Of a stretch of 64,000 nucleotides of DNA, positions 1 to 8,953 are shown piece after piece. The stretch is from Mesotaenium endlicherianum (Eukaryota > Streptophyta > Zygnematophyceae > Zygnematales > Mesotaeniaceae): positions 275,872 to 339,871 of the forward strand of contig WELA01007091.1 in NCBI GenBank assembly GCA_009602735.1, in the 5' to 3' direction. Every line of letters starts with the position of its first letter. The first letter of the stretch is position 1. The position numbers and the translations under genes were made by a program. The notes beneath the pieces are model-generated. The model was not told the DNA's origin. It searched no databases and saw only the letters and a program-made list of their open reading frames with translations.

Positions 1-160
1 GTTCTTCTAGGTCTTTCCTCTAACTTCGAAAATGCCTTGGAAGGTTCAAAGGACATGAACCAAGTTACTAGAGTACCTATTCACACTTGACTCCACACCA
101 TACTACTTCAAATATATTTGAAAACATTAAAATATATGCAAACTAATGTATAATAACTCA
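1..160. other. Unassigned left edge
   Basis: AT-rich sequence left of the recognisable reverse-transcriptase similarity of element A. I see no coding potential, repeat or terminal motif that would show how element A ends here. Confidence 0.4.
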
Positions 161-163
161 AAT

Positions 164-1748
164 CACTACAATATCGTCGAGGTAAACCTGGACAAATTTT
201 CCCAAGTAAGGTCTAAACAAATCGTTCATCGTGCTTTGGAATGTCGCTGGTGCATTTGTCAGTCCAAAACTTAGGACTTTGTATTGGAAGTGTCCAATAG
301 GCGTACAAAACGCTGTCTTTGGAACATCCTCTGGTGTGATCGTATCTGATGATAGCCTTGGGCTAAATCGAGCGAGGAGAACACGTATGCCCCCTGCAGC
401 GAATCAAACAAGTCATCAATGCGAGGCAACGAATAGCGGTTCTTGACCGTTATGTTGTTCAGCGCACGATAATCAATGCACATCCTGAGCGTCCCATCTT
501 TCTTGTGGACAAAGAGTATGGGGGCCCCAAATGGAGAAGAGCTCGGCTCAATCCATCCTTTCTCAAGCATATCGCTAATTTGGGCTTTCATTTCGTTCAT
601 CTCCAACGGGCTGAGGCGATAAATTGGTCGCCAAGTTGGTAGAGCATCAGGAACGAGAGGAATTGTATGTCCAATACCCCTATCAGGCGAGAGGCCAGGC
701 GGAATTTCACTTGGAAACACTGACTTGTACTTTTGCAAAAGAGCAGAAAGTTCAGCTGTAAGTGTGTCTTCATGACCAGTCAAATTGAGTGTAGTCTCCT
801 CCTTGGAGAGCTTAGTGACTGGGGAATCAGGTCGTAGTAATCCAAAGAAAACATTTTGACCTTTCTTTGCCAAATGTCTAGCTTGCTTTATGGACAATAG
901 AAGAGTCTTGGAGAGACTTTCTAATTCCATATCGGGCTTTAGAATTGAAGAGTGATCTTCCTTGTCCCTTTGCGTACAATGCATGTCTTTTGACTGAAGT
1001 CAAGCAATGCACTTGTTTGCGTAAGCCAAGTTGTTCCCAAAATTGCATCAATACCCTCGGGCAACTTAGTAACATAGAATTGTTCGTGGCCGATGTATGA
1101 TTGCACTTTGAGCTGCAACTTTATCTTTCCAAGAGTACAATCTAAGGAACCATCACCAAGTCCAAGGTCCTCGTTCTTGAGTGTTGGAATCAACTTCATC
1201 CATTGTGCAAAACGTGCACTAATGAAGCTCACTGACGCGCCTGAATCAATGATGGTGAAGCATGACTTGCCTGAAACTTTCGCGTCAAACGTCATACTTA
1301 GCCCCAAAGAAGCATTATGCATCACTAGCAATGTCCTCGCCTTAAGAGGAATGTGGGAAATATGGAGGTCCTTTACCAAAATCCCATTTTGCATTGCCAA
1401 TCCCGCGCGAAATTGAGTGAAAGGCTCATCGTACGCGCGTCGTTTTGCGAATGCAGCAATATAAATTGGTGCAAGGCACATGTGCATTCTCCTTAAATGA
1501 GCCCAGTGTGCGTAACACTTTGCAAGGTCAGGATCATGCGGCTGAAAGTGCAAGAACATGCAATCATGGATGCACTTGAGTTCCAAAAACTCGGCAAAGC
1601 TCAACACTTGCATACTAATATATTCCGAACGGAATATATCAATATCGGGTATGCCAGAGAAAACAAGAATCTTGGGTGGATGCGAACATACACCTAGAAT
1701 TTCTTGCTCACTAAGTAGTGTTGTCAATAGCTCAGAAGAAATTGGCAC
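164..1748 (-). pseudogene. Protease-reverse transcriptase remnant of element A
   Basis: Minus-strand pol remnant. The upstream part (about 1748-939) carries a retropepsin-like active site (IDSGASVSF). The downstream part (984 to about 164) carries Ty3/gypsy reverse-transcriptase blocks: [20 protein letters not shown], the [12 protein letters not shown] block, and the YLDD catalytic box near the left end. It is clearly related to, but different from, the pol of element B, so A is a separate family. Broken fossil; no function is expected. Confidence 0.85.
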
Positions 1749-1755
1749 TTATTAA

Positions 1756-2471
1756 GTTAAATGCAATGTCAACCTTGACATGATTTGAGTGAGCGTTGTG
1801 ATAAGCAGGGCGGTGTTCTTATCGCTTTCAAGCTCAAATCCATGTGAGAGGGGTGAGTCACAAATGGACGAGATAAGACAGATGCAAAAGCATCGTGCCA
1901 AAGCAATAGAGAAAGGGAAACAATCCACAAACTCAAATGAGCAACAAAATCAACCCAATGTCAAAAAAACATGTCAAATCTGGTCAAAACGTGACCAAAT
2001 ATGGACGACAATGTTCTGAATCCAAAAATTGTGCGCGAGTCAATTCTTGTAGAATGACAACAAGTGCGACAATGTCATGGAAAAGACCCGTGGGCAAAAT
2101 TCCCTTGTGTATATCAAAACACGCGCATAGCATCCAAGAACACAAGGTGGGTGGGATGGGTGGGGATGAGAAAGAAAGTCCCCTATGGACCCCTTTTGTG
2201 TGCAACGGTGCAAAAAGCCCCAAACGGGTGCAGATTTTGACTTGAACATGTGCAAGGGGCTGAATAGGCGCCCTTCACCACAAAAGTCGAAATCGTCTGA
2301 AAAAGAAACAAGCGCGTTGTTAGTAACGGCGAAAAAAGAAAGGTTCAACGGAAAAAATTCCGACAGCGCCTAGTTGGCCTCAGGGACCGTTGAGGTTGTC
2401 GTCGTGGCCAGCGGCAAGAGCGGCAGCAGCGTTGGCACTAATGTTGGTTCCATATGGAAGCCGAGGTTTCT
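1756..2471. other. Element A internal region without a recognisable gag
   Basis: Lies between the protease remnant and the leader of element A, where gag would be expected. I recognise no nucleocapsid zinc knuckle or gag domain, so this part is decayed or replaced. A few short open frames exist on both strands but look random. Confidence 0.45.
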
Positions 2472-2617
2472 GCCCAGGAACTACAATAAGCGATTGTAGC
2501 GCACGGCAGGACTGGGATGGGTGACTGCGCCAACAATCTGCCCCAAAAACTATGATAAGAGACCGTCGCGCAGGGCAGAACTGGGATGGGTGACCTTCCC
2601 AATACGAAAAATTGCCC
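2472..2617 (+). repeat. Two tandem ~72-bp units with a 5S rRNA-like core
   Basis: Two adjacent diverged copies (2472-2540 and 2541-2617), each ending in a CTGCCCC/TTGCCCC-like block. Each contains ACTGGGATGGGTGAC, which matches the well-known 3' region of eukaryotic 5S rRNA; the second copy also continues with CC as 5S does. The match is limited to this core, so these are not functional 5S genes. They lie in the leader of element A, antisense to it. 5S-derived segments are known in Cassandra-type TRIMs; whether this is the same phenomenon or chance is not decided. Confidence 0.5.
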
Positions 2618-2683
2618 CAAATATATTTTTCTAAAAATATATTCCAGCCAAAAAAAAAAAAATTCCTTGGAGAAACCGAGATC

Positions 2684-2697
2684 GGCTCCGATACCAA
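2684..2697 (-). other. Primer-binding site of element A
   Basis: On the minus strand the bases just inside the LTR read TTGGTATCGGAGCC, close to the classical plant TGGTATCAGAGC site complementary to the 3' end of initiator methionine tRNA. This orients the element as minus strand. Confidence 0.8.
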
Positions 2698-3640
2698 TGT
2701 TACGTTTCTGCTTTTCGAGAGGATCTTTCCTCGGTATTCAAGGAATATTTAATTCAAGTGGAAGGAAAATCTGTATAATTGTGCAAATCGACGAATACTC
2801 GAAAGAGCGAAAATGTAAACTAACGTAGAATGTGTGCTTGTGAGAGTTGCACTCACAATGACTCTATAGGTATTTATACCTGCACAACATGAGGCACTGG
2901 AGTGCTTCGAGTCACCACCTAGGGCACTGGTTCATGTTCAACGAAAACGGTCGAAGGGACGTGTCCCATTCAGCCGAATGCTCGAAACGCGCCGTTTGGC
3001 GGTTTGGAGACTTTTCAATGGTTTTTAGAAAACCGGTTCGCGCCAAACGGGCGTTTTCGCGTTCTCGCGACTTTTCGAAAAGTCGCGACTGTTCGCGGAG
3101 TCGCGTTCAAATAATTACGTCATGGACCAACAGTTACGAATAACTACTTGGCCAATTGGTTTAGGTTTGAACGTTTCGAACGACAAGTCGCGGATTCGAA
3201 TCCGCGTCGATGCAAAGCGACTTTGCATATTTCGTTTCGTTTGTCTTTACGACGGTTTGTTCGTATCTTGATACAACGGTTTGTTCGTATTAACGACTGG
3301 TCGTAAATTCAAAATCTGTGATTGTGCATTGTCGAAATAATGACAATCAAATCAACTTAATTAATCCATGATTTAATAAGTTATCATCTCATAATTAATC
3401 AAAGTACCTTTATGAATAATTATGTCGTACTTTTGCGAAGTAGTCGAGTTACGTTACGACGCTTTTTGCAATAGTATCTCGGTCATTTCGCCAATCGACC
3501 AGGAATTAATTGGCACACACGTGTGGCGAATAATTGAATATGATGCAATCATTTATCAAATAATATGATAAATAGTATAACGTACTTTAGGTAATTGGGA
3601 AAACGTCCCAAATACGCCTAAAATAGCTCGGATCGTTACA
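2698..3640 (-). repeat. LTR of element A (943 bp)
   Basis: Starts TGTTACG and ends CGTTACA, an inverted terminal motif typical of LTRs, with the primer-binding site directly adjacent. The interior holds a striking cluster of perfect palindromes: 22 bp at 3066-3087 and 18 bp at 3189-3206. It also has an 8-bp-stem hairpin at 3210-3228 and a direct repeat ACGGTTTGTTCGTAT at 3252 and 3276. No partner LTR is visible in the window. Confidence 0.85.
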
Positions 3641-4919
3641 ATCACCACCACCTTACACCTTCTCTTGTCAGAGTCATTGGTGCTTCTGTACTATGCACAA
3701 CATTTCATAGCTCTGAAGACCGACCTCAAAGAATTGAATTTGCAGATAAAAGCGTCCATCCACCCTTCACCCCACACGTTCGCTCTCCCAGCATCATGTG
3801 GGACTTGTCAAAAGCCGTCTACATGTGTTTGATCTCAGTCAACACTTGTCTTTCAAAGAAAAATACCTGGGACACTTGTGGTATGCATCCGGACTTCCAT
3901 ATTAGAGGTCTGCCGCCACTGGTCCGCTCCGTTGTGGACCTCCCTGACCTTGAGCACTTCAAGATGTGCACAAACAGCCTAACGTGGCCCTTTCCGCACT
4001 GGCTACAAGCCTGTAAAGCATTCAAATGCCTAGTGCTCAAGAATGCCCATGTCACACGCGACGACGTGCTGGACTCCATAAGAAACATGACTTTGTTGGT
4101 GGAGCTGGAGATACGTGGCCTCAAGGTATTTTCTGCGCTTCCCATCGTGTGCTTGGGCTTAGGGTTTGGGTTTGCCCTCAACTTGTGCGTTTTATGCGAG
4201 CACACGTATCCTCATGCTGTGAGTTCAGTGCCACATGTTCACATTCTCACCGTTCTTGTTGGCTGGCTTAGACACAATTCCGCGACGGATCCAACAAAGA
4301 CCTGGACATCATCTGCAAAATGCCTGGGCTCACTCTTCTTGACGCAGGCCCACCGCTGCCACATATCTGCGAGGTAAACCCCCCTGGTGGAGCCCCAGTT
4401 GAAACACTTCCAGAGGACGCTAGGGGCACCCTCCAAGAGTTGAGGATGGAGGGAGCACTGTTCAGGCTCCAGGTCGCCATGCCCTGTCTTCTTGCGTTGG
4501 ACATCTTTCTCACCCCAAGTGTTGGACTAGACATTTTCAGCTGCACTCCCAACCTGCGAGTGCTCCACATGACAATGCAGCTGGGTGTGCAGTGGCCTTG
4601 CCTGGAGTCACTCTCGCACCTGAAGACCCTATCTTTGAACTGGCGTAGGGAGGATCCTCCTGAGTGGGATGAGGAGGACAGATCCATTCATTTGTGGGAC
4701 GTTGTATGTGCACCAAGAAGCCTGCGTGAGTTACAGCTAGACACCTGTCATCTGCTCCCGCTGGTTGCAGGCCTCACGGGGAAGCCAGATGATGTGAGTG
4801 TGCACATCTGCTGCACTTGTGACCCTAAGGGCAAGTGGCTTCATACTTATGCCCAATACGTCCAGGCTACACGCAACAGTGTCACAGACACCGATGCTCG
4901 AGTGATATTCAGAGTTTAG
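3641..4919 (+). pseudogene. F-box/LRR family gene FB1, 3' part only
   Basis: Leucine-rich-repeat part of a family also represented at 24647-26362 and 50955-52694. Reading from 3641, the peptide ITTTLHLLLSESLVLL...DLKELNLQIK aligns with the IITSFDIELERGW...GLQELRLAF stretch of FB3, but in a different frame from the following exon (from about 3796), so at least one frame change is present. That exon ends at a good donor (CTCAAG^GTATTT near 4131). The last exon, from about 4318, encodes SLRELQLDTCHLLPLVAGL, the family's C-terminal signature, then a CCTCD-containing tail and a TAG stop. The F-box half is missing: element A abuts exactly where the family reads YP-IT, so the 5' half probably lies beyond the left edge. 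Broken copy; a function in SCF-type ubiquitin ligases is inferred only from FB2 and FB3. Confidence 0.7.
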
Positions 4920-5479
4920 AAACTTGGCTTAGGGATCAGCGCCTGCTTACACTTTCACCAGTGCAGGCGTAGGTCAAGCGGTAGGGCGTAATGTGCCCGA
5001 GCCAAATGTCGTGTGAGTAGTCCATCGACCCATCCCCTCAGAGAGGTTTGCTCTCTGATGCTGTTTCTTAACCCTTTAGGTCTTATATTGCAACATGACT
5101 ACCATTTGTGTTTGAATAAGTGTAATATCGAGTGAGTATTCAGTTATTCCTTTATGATTGCAACTGCTTACAATTGTGGTGTAGGATCCACTCTAATTGT
5201 GTGGGTCCTGGACCTACACCTACTGCAATATTGACAACACAATCTGCGACCTGCACTCCCCACCCCTTATACATTCTCATGGTTCTCACCCTCTCTGTGA
5301 AGGTGTGTACGTCAATTGACAAATCACACAACACCTCTAATCTATTTTTAATCGCCAGTCTTGGTACTCTGTGGGATTTTTGCGTCTCTGCCTCCATTTT
5401 AGCCCCAGAGAGCCTACCAGCATGCTCACATGTTTGTGATTACAAATGTGGCTAGCTGAGACCGGCACCGCCTGCTTGC
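4920..5479. other. Intergenic, no feature seen
   Basis: Between FB1 and the minus-strand frame at 5480. Short open frames on both strands show no domain or composition suggesting a gene. Confidence 0.5.
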
Positions 5480-6021
5480 TCACATGTTGAATGCCCTGAC
5501 AAGAGCCAAGCATGGCAGGTTGCCTTCACCAACCATCTGCTCCATCCTCTCTTCCACAAAATGGCTGAAATCTAGGGCACACGTCAACGTCTTGCAGTTC
5601 CCCTTCACGTGCTGCTGCCTGCCTTCAGACAAGGTTATCAGAGCTACCCAGTCCTCAATACTGAGATGCCCCGGAAGCGTGCCCTTGGGCTCGCGGCTCA
5701 CAGCTGACAAAGTTGCTCTAGCTTCTATGCACAGGTCACTTCCGCATGTAGAGAGTAAGTCTGCCTTCGGAGGGTATGCCAGACTCTGCAGCTTTGCCCA
5801 ATCGGCCTCGGTTCTGGGCCTGTTGAGCCATTTGACAGCTGCCGCTCTGTGGTCCTCCATACTCACGCCTTCGTGACATCCGGGAATGGCCTCCACAGGT
5901 GCCACTCCCACGAGTGTGCTCTTGTGTATTGCCTGGTGTATGCGCCCATTCCCCCCTGCATCTGCCATGCGCTTCGCGGCCATGTGGTTTTGCTTGTGAG
6001 AAGTGTGTCTTGCCGGTGATC
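5480..6021 (-). CDS. Hypothetical open frame downstream of the methyltransferase
   Basis: Part of a minus-strand frame of 194 codons (5480-6064) that lies in another frame than the methyltransferase and runs just past its stop. The C-terminal two thirds (LSIEDWVALITLSEGRQQHV, then FVEERMEQMVGEG) have the alternating character of a folded protein, but I recognise no domain. It could be a downstream exon, a separate gene or a chance frame. Confidence 0.3.
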
Positions 6022-6151
6022 TTACTTCTCCTTGTAGGCATCTGCAATGCGCCCTTCTAGCCATGTAGACAAGCCTACTGGTATGGCATTCCCTAGGTGA
6101 TAGAGCTGTCGGTTGCTGTTATCCATAGAGTCTGTCCACCCGCTCGGAAAA
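6022..6151 (-). pseudogene. C5-DNA methyltransferase, 3' part (motif X)
   Basis: This short minus-strand stretch reads PSGWTDSMDNSNRQLYHLGN, followed by AIPVGLSTWL and a TAA stop at 6022-6024. RQLYHLGNAIPV is motif X of cytosine-5 DNA methyltransferases (usual form LLGNAVPV), part of the AdoMet pocket. PSGW is the end of the LQGFPxGW stretch whose first half lies at 15023-15060 on the other side of element B. The target-site duplication GAAAA (6147-6151 and 15023-15027) shows that the two parts were one reading frame before the insertion. This part itself is open and well conserved. Confidence 0.85.
6147..6151. repeat. Target-site duplication of element B, left copy
   Basis: GAAAA immediately left of the LTR, identical to 15023-15027. 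A perfect 5-bp duplication shows that 6152-15022 is a single integration event. Confidence 0.9.
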
Positions 6152-6896
6152 TGAAATGAATCGACTTACCAAATAGGCGATTAACAATTAATAAAGATCT
6201 TTATATCAGCAAGTAATCTTTATGGTATTTCTGTTAACTAGTTAAACGGCAAAGGACAATACACTAGCAGGGAATACTACTCGTTAGTCAAATGCGAGTA
6301 AACTAGCTTCAACGATGCAAATCAGTAAACTCATACATAAGCAAGATTAGAAGACAGTGCGTATCAATGGCTTCTCGCCTTGGATTCAGAGTTCTCTCAG
6401 TAAGCTGTACAAGAGAGTTGGCCTCGTTTCCGAATGCCGAACTCGAGAGCAATGCATAGCATATGTACATGGAATGAGTTTACTGTTCAACGGTCAGTGC
6501 GATGGCACCGCCTACCCGGGAGTTAACCACGTTGGTAGGACCTCGGTTAACCAAATCCACCGCCATCTCCCATCATCCCGAATAGCCATCCATCATGGGG
6601 ATGTCATCTGGCCATTCATCTAGCAGGTGGTACTTAGATGCATATCAAGGCAGTTCGCTGCTACCGAGCACGGAAGTCAGCTGGCTGTCAAAGAATGTGT
6701 CAGCAAGCTGACTTAAGTTGACTTCAGCCTGCTGCTTTTGGCCGAGTCATCAAACTGATAATTATGTAAAGTCCAGCAGACTGATTATTAACTAAAGTTC
6801 AGCAGACTGACTACTAACTAAAGTTCAGCAGGCTGAACTAAATTAACTATTATATTTAAATGAATATTATATCTACTAATATACTGATTCATTACA
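6152..6896 (-). repeat. 3' LTR of element B (745 bp)
   Basis: On the plus strand it begins TGAAATGAAT and ends ATTCATTACA, a near-perfect inverted terminal motif. Near 6760-6840 it holds a short tandem array (about 26 bp, core TAAAGTTCAGCAGACTGA) with fewer copies than in the 5' LTR. Confidence 0.93.
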
Positions 6897-6907
6897 ATCC
6901 CTCCAAC
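6897..6907 (-). other. Polypurine tract of element B
   Basis: The minus strand directly upstream of the 3' LTR reads GTTGGAGGGAT, a short purine-rich run in the position where plus-strand DNA synthesis is primed. Confidence 0.6.
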
Positions 6908-7009
6908 TTAACTTGTTGTCGCCTCGACAACATTAAACTGCAAAAGCTTTAAATAAAGAAACTGACCCTGACCAGCCTCCCTTACTGACTATCTTTTCAG
7001 CCTGTCACC

Positions 7010-8710
7010 TTAAGGGGTGGTTCCTGGGGCTTCAGGATCAGGGGACGGAGATCTGGACCTAGATCTGGACAGCCCTCTAGGTCTGTCAGCTGGCCTTCTA
7101 AAGAACCCGGTTTGCTCTAAAGTTGGCCCTCGGGGAGAACGGAGGATGGTGGCCTGCTCTTCAACTATTTGGGTGTTGATTCCCACATAGACAGGCATTC
7201 CAGTAGGATGCTGAAATACATTGGCTAGAGGTACATGCCCCTGAGCGGAGGGGGAGGCTGGCATACCTCTGGCCCACCCGCGTGTCCCTCTTCTGGCACC
7301 CCTGTCCTCTGGGGATTTCTGTCTGTGTCTGCTGCCCAGTACAGTCAGATCAGCTTCTTCCCCTGCTTGGGCAGGTGGGCTGGGGGAGCGAGCGCGGGGT
7401 CCAGTTGTCGCCATAACGGGGATCACATTCCACACACCTGATCGTGGTTCTTTAGGAAGTGCCACTGCCTGTCCCTGGGTATCCTGAGTACCTGCTGCTG
7501 ATGCTTCTCCTCTGCCTTGTTCTTCTTCCTCATCCTCCTCATCCTCCTCCTCGGAGAGAGTAGGGGTCTCGTCCACTAAGTCGTCCTGCTCCCTAGTAGA
7601 CATGGAGTAGTCTACCGACCTCCCTTTCTTAGGGCGCGCTGGAGGTTGCTTGGCCTTCAGCCTACTGATATCTATCCGGCCTGCATTCTTTGCCCATTTG
7701 ACAAAGGCATGCTTTCCCTTAGAGAAGTAGTCTCTTCCCCTCCTCCTATGTTCCTTGGTCTCTGCATTCATATTGCTCAGGCATCCATTCAGCCTGGGGT
7801 CCCAAGGGGCAATGTGAGGTGGTAGGATGAGATAGCCGTCTAGGCCATAGTGGAAGTCATCCGGTTGGGCTCGGTCACACTCCTGCTTCTTATTTGTGAC
7901 GGTCATCCACCTCCAGTCTGTTGGCTGCTGGTAGTACTGGGGTCCGTGCTCAGCCTTCCTCAGTTTACACGGGAACCAGTGGGGAGAGAACATCTGCTGT
8001 CCTGCTTCCCTGGCCAAGTACTCCCAGCTCCTTCTCTCAACTTCATTGTAAGCTGGCAGGAGTGTGAGGTAGAATACCGTATCCTTAAAGCTATCGGGCC
8101 GCATGCTCACCATCCGGATGAGTCTCTGATCTCCCACTATTCCCGGTATGGGGACCGGCTTGTCCTCTGAATCATCTGCGAGATACCGGGCCTGCTCTGC
8201 TGTATAGCCCACCATCTTAGCATAATCTTCGTAAAGGACCACGCCGGTGTGTGTCTCGATGTACCTGTCCAGTGCTGTAGCTCCTTCCTTCTGTAGCAGT
8301 GTTGTCTGTTCCAGCCTGTTGATCTCCTGGGCTGCCAGCAATGCTTCCTTCAGGTTATCGAAGTTTTGGCCACCCACCACAGTATACCTGTAAGTGGCCA
8401 AGCTCTTCTGTCTGTCCGCTTCAATCTTTTTTCTTTTCTCCTCTTCTGCCGCTGCCGCTTCTTCTTGCTGTTTCTTCTGTCTCTCCTCCTCAGCCTTCCT
8501 GAGGTTTTCCGCTTCCTGATCCTTCTTCCTCTGTGCCTCTTCTGCCGCCTCTTGTTGTTTGCGGACCCTTTCTTGTTCTCTCCTGGTGAGGGACGTCGCC
8601 GCCAGCTCCTTCTGGTATTGCTCCATTGTCCTCCTGGCTTCTTCTGCCTTGCGCTTTCTGTCCTCCTTTTGTGTGGTGGGCGCCATCCTGCACATGTAAC
8701 CAGGGCACAA
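7010..8710 (-). CDS. Accessory ORF3 of element B (566 aa, unknown function)
   Basis: A sense-strand extra ORF between pol and the 3' LTR, where most Ty3/gypsy elements have nothing or an env-like gene. Residues about 10-110 are a highly charged E/K/R/Q-rich segment predicted to be a long helix or coiled coil (EAARR..., EEERQKKQQEE). Residues about 110-370 look globular and include GVVLYEDYAKMVGYTAEQAR and PHWFPCKLRKAEHGPQYY. Then follow an acidic run (EEEDEEDEEEEQ) and a C-terminal arginine/serine-proline-rich tail (RGLSRSRSRSPSPDPEAP). There is no signal peptide or membrane segment, which argues against an envelope protein. The globular part is conserved in a decayed copy at 44440-44960, so it is a true component of the family. 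An RNA-binding or nuclear role is only a guess from composition. Confidence 0.8.
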   Translation of the reverse strand: MCPGYMCRMAPTTQKEDRKRKAEEARRTMEQYQKELAATSLTRREQERVRKQQEAAEEAQRKKDQEAENLRKAEEERQKKQQEEAAAAEEEKRKKIEADRQKSLATYRYTVVGGQNFDNLKEALLAAQEINRLEQTTLLQKEGATALDRYIETHTGVVLYEDYAKMVGYTAEQARYLADDSEDKPVPIPGIVGDQRLIRMVSMRPDSFKDTVFYLTLLPAYNEVERRSWEYLAREAGQQMFSPHWFPCKLRKAEHGPQYYQQPTDWRWMTVTNKKQECDRAQPDDFHYGLDGYLILPPHIAPWDPRLNGCLSNMNAETKEHRRRGRDYFSKGKHAFVKWAKNAGRIDISRLKAKQPPARPKKGRSVDYSMSTREQDDLVDETPTLSEEEDEEDEEEEQGRGEASAAGTQDTQGQAVALPKEPRSGVWNVIPVMATTGPRARSPSPPAQAGEEADLTVLGSRHRQKSPEDRGARRGTRGWARGMPASPSAQGHVPLANVFQHPTGMPVYVGINTQIVEEQATILRSPRGPTLEQTGFFRRPADRPRGLSRSRSRSPSPDPEAPGTTP

Positions 8711-8953
8711 GTTAGTAGGATATGGACCTTTGTCATAGGGATTGCAGGAAGTATGTTAGTATTTAGTATAGTGGCTTCGCTGCTGTTTACCTTACAGGAT
8801 GATTGCTAAAAGTTGACGTAGTTGCGATGCGCTACACATAAACGTATGAGTGTGTTTTTATCGCTCTCGCTCACTAACTGTCATATATTTTCCCCTCCAA
8901 CTTAAATGGAGACAGGACCGCCTGTCACCTTCCCGTGTCAACTGAAATGACAG
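8711..8953. other. Spacer between pol and ORF3 of element B
   Basis: 243 bp with no open frame of note. How ORF3 is expressed (spliced or from its own promoter) is not visible. Confidence 0.5.

Larger units (their letters stand above)
161..3640 (-). mobile_element. Ty3/gypsy LTR retrotransposon A, truncated fossil
   Basis: A minus-strand Ty3/gypsy element. Its 5' LTR is at 2698-3640, its tRNA primer-binding site is just inside at 2684-2697, and aspartic-protease and reverse-transcriptase similarity runs leftward to about position 161. No gag, RNase H, integrase or second LTR is seen in the window, so the copy is truncated or continues outside after an interruption. It is broken, with several breaks. 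The right end abuts F-box/LRR coding sequence at 3641, which suggests insertion into that gene. The LTR ends TGTTACG...CGTTACA are shared in part with the TRIM at 33976, so the two may use the same machinery. Confidence 0.85.

Noticed and set aside
3189-3206. tRNA T-arm-like CGCGGATTCGAATCCGCG
   Set aside because: It is a perfect palindrome inside an LTR. The loop is eight bases, and there is no D-arm, anticodon arm or acceptor stem around it.
7010-8710. ORF3 of element B as an envelope gene
   Set aside because: No signal peptide, no hydrophobic membrane segment and no cysteine-rich ectodomain; it is charged and low-complexity at both ends.
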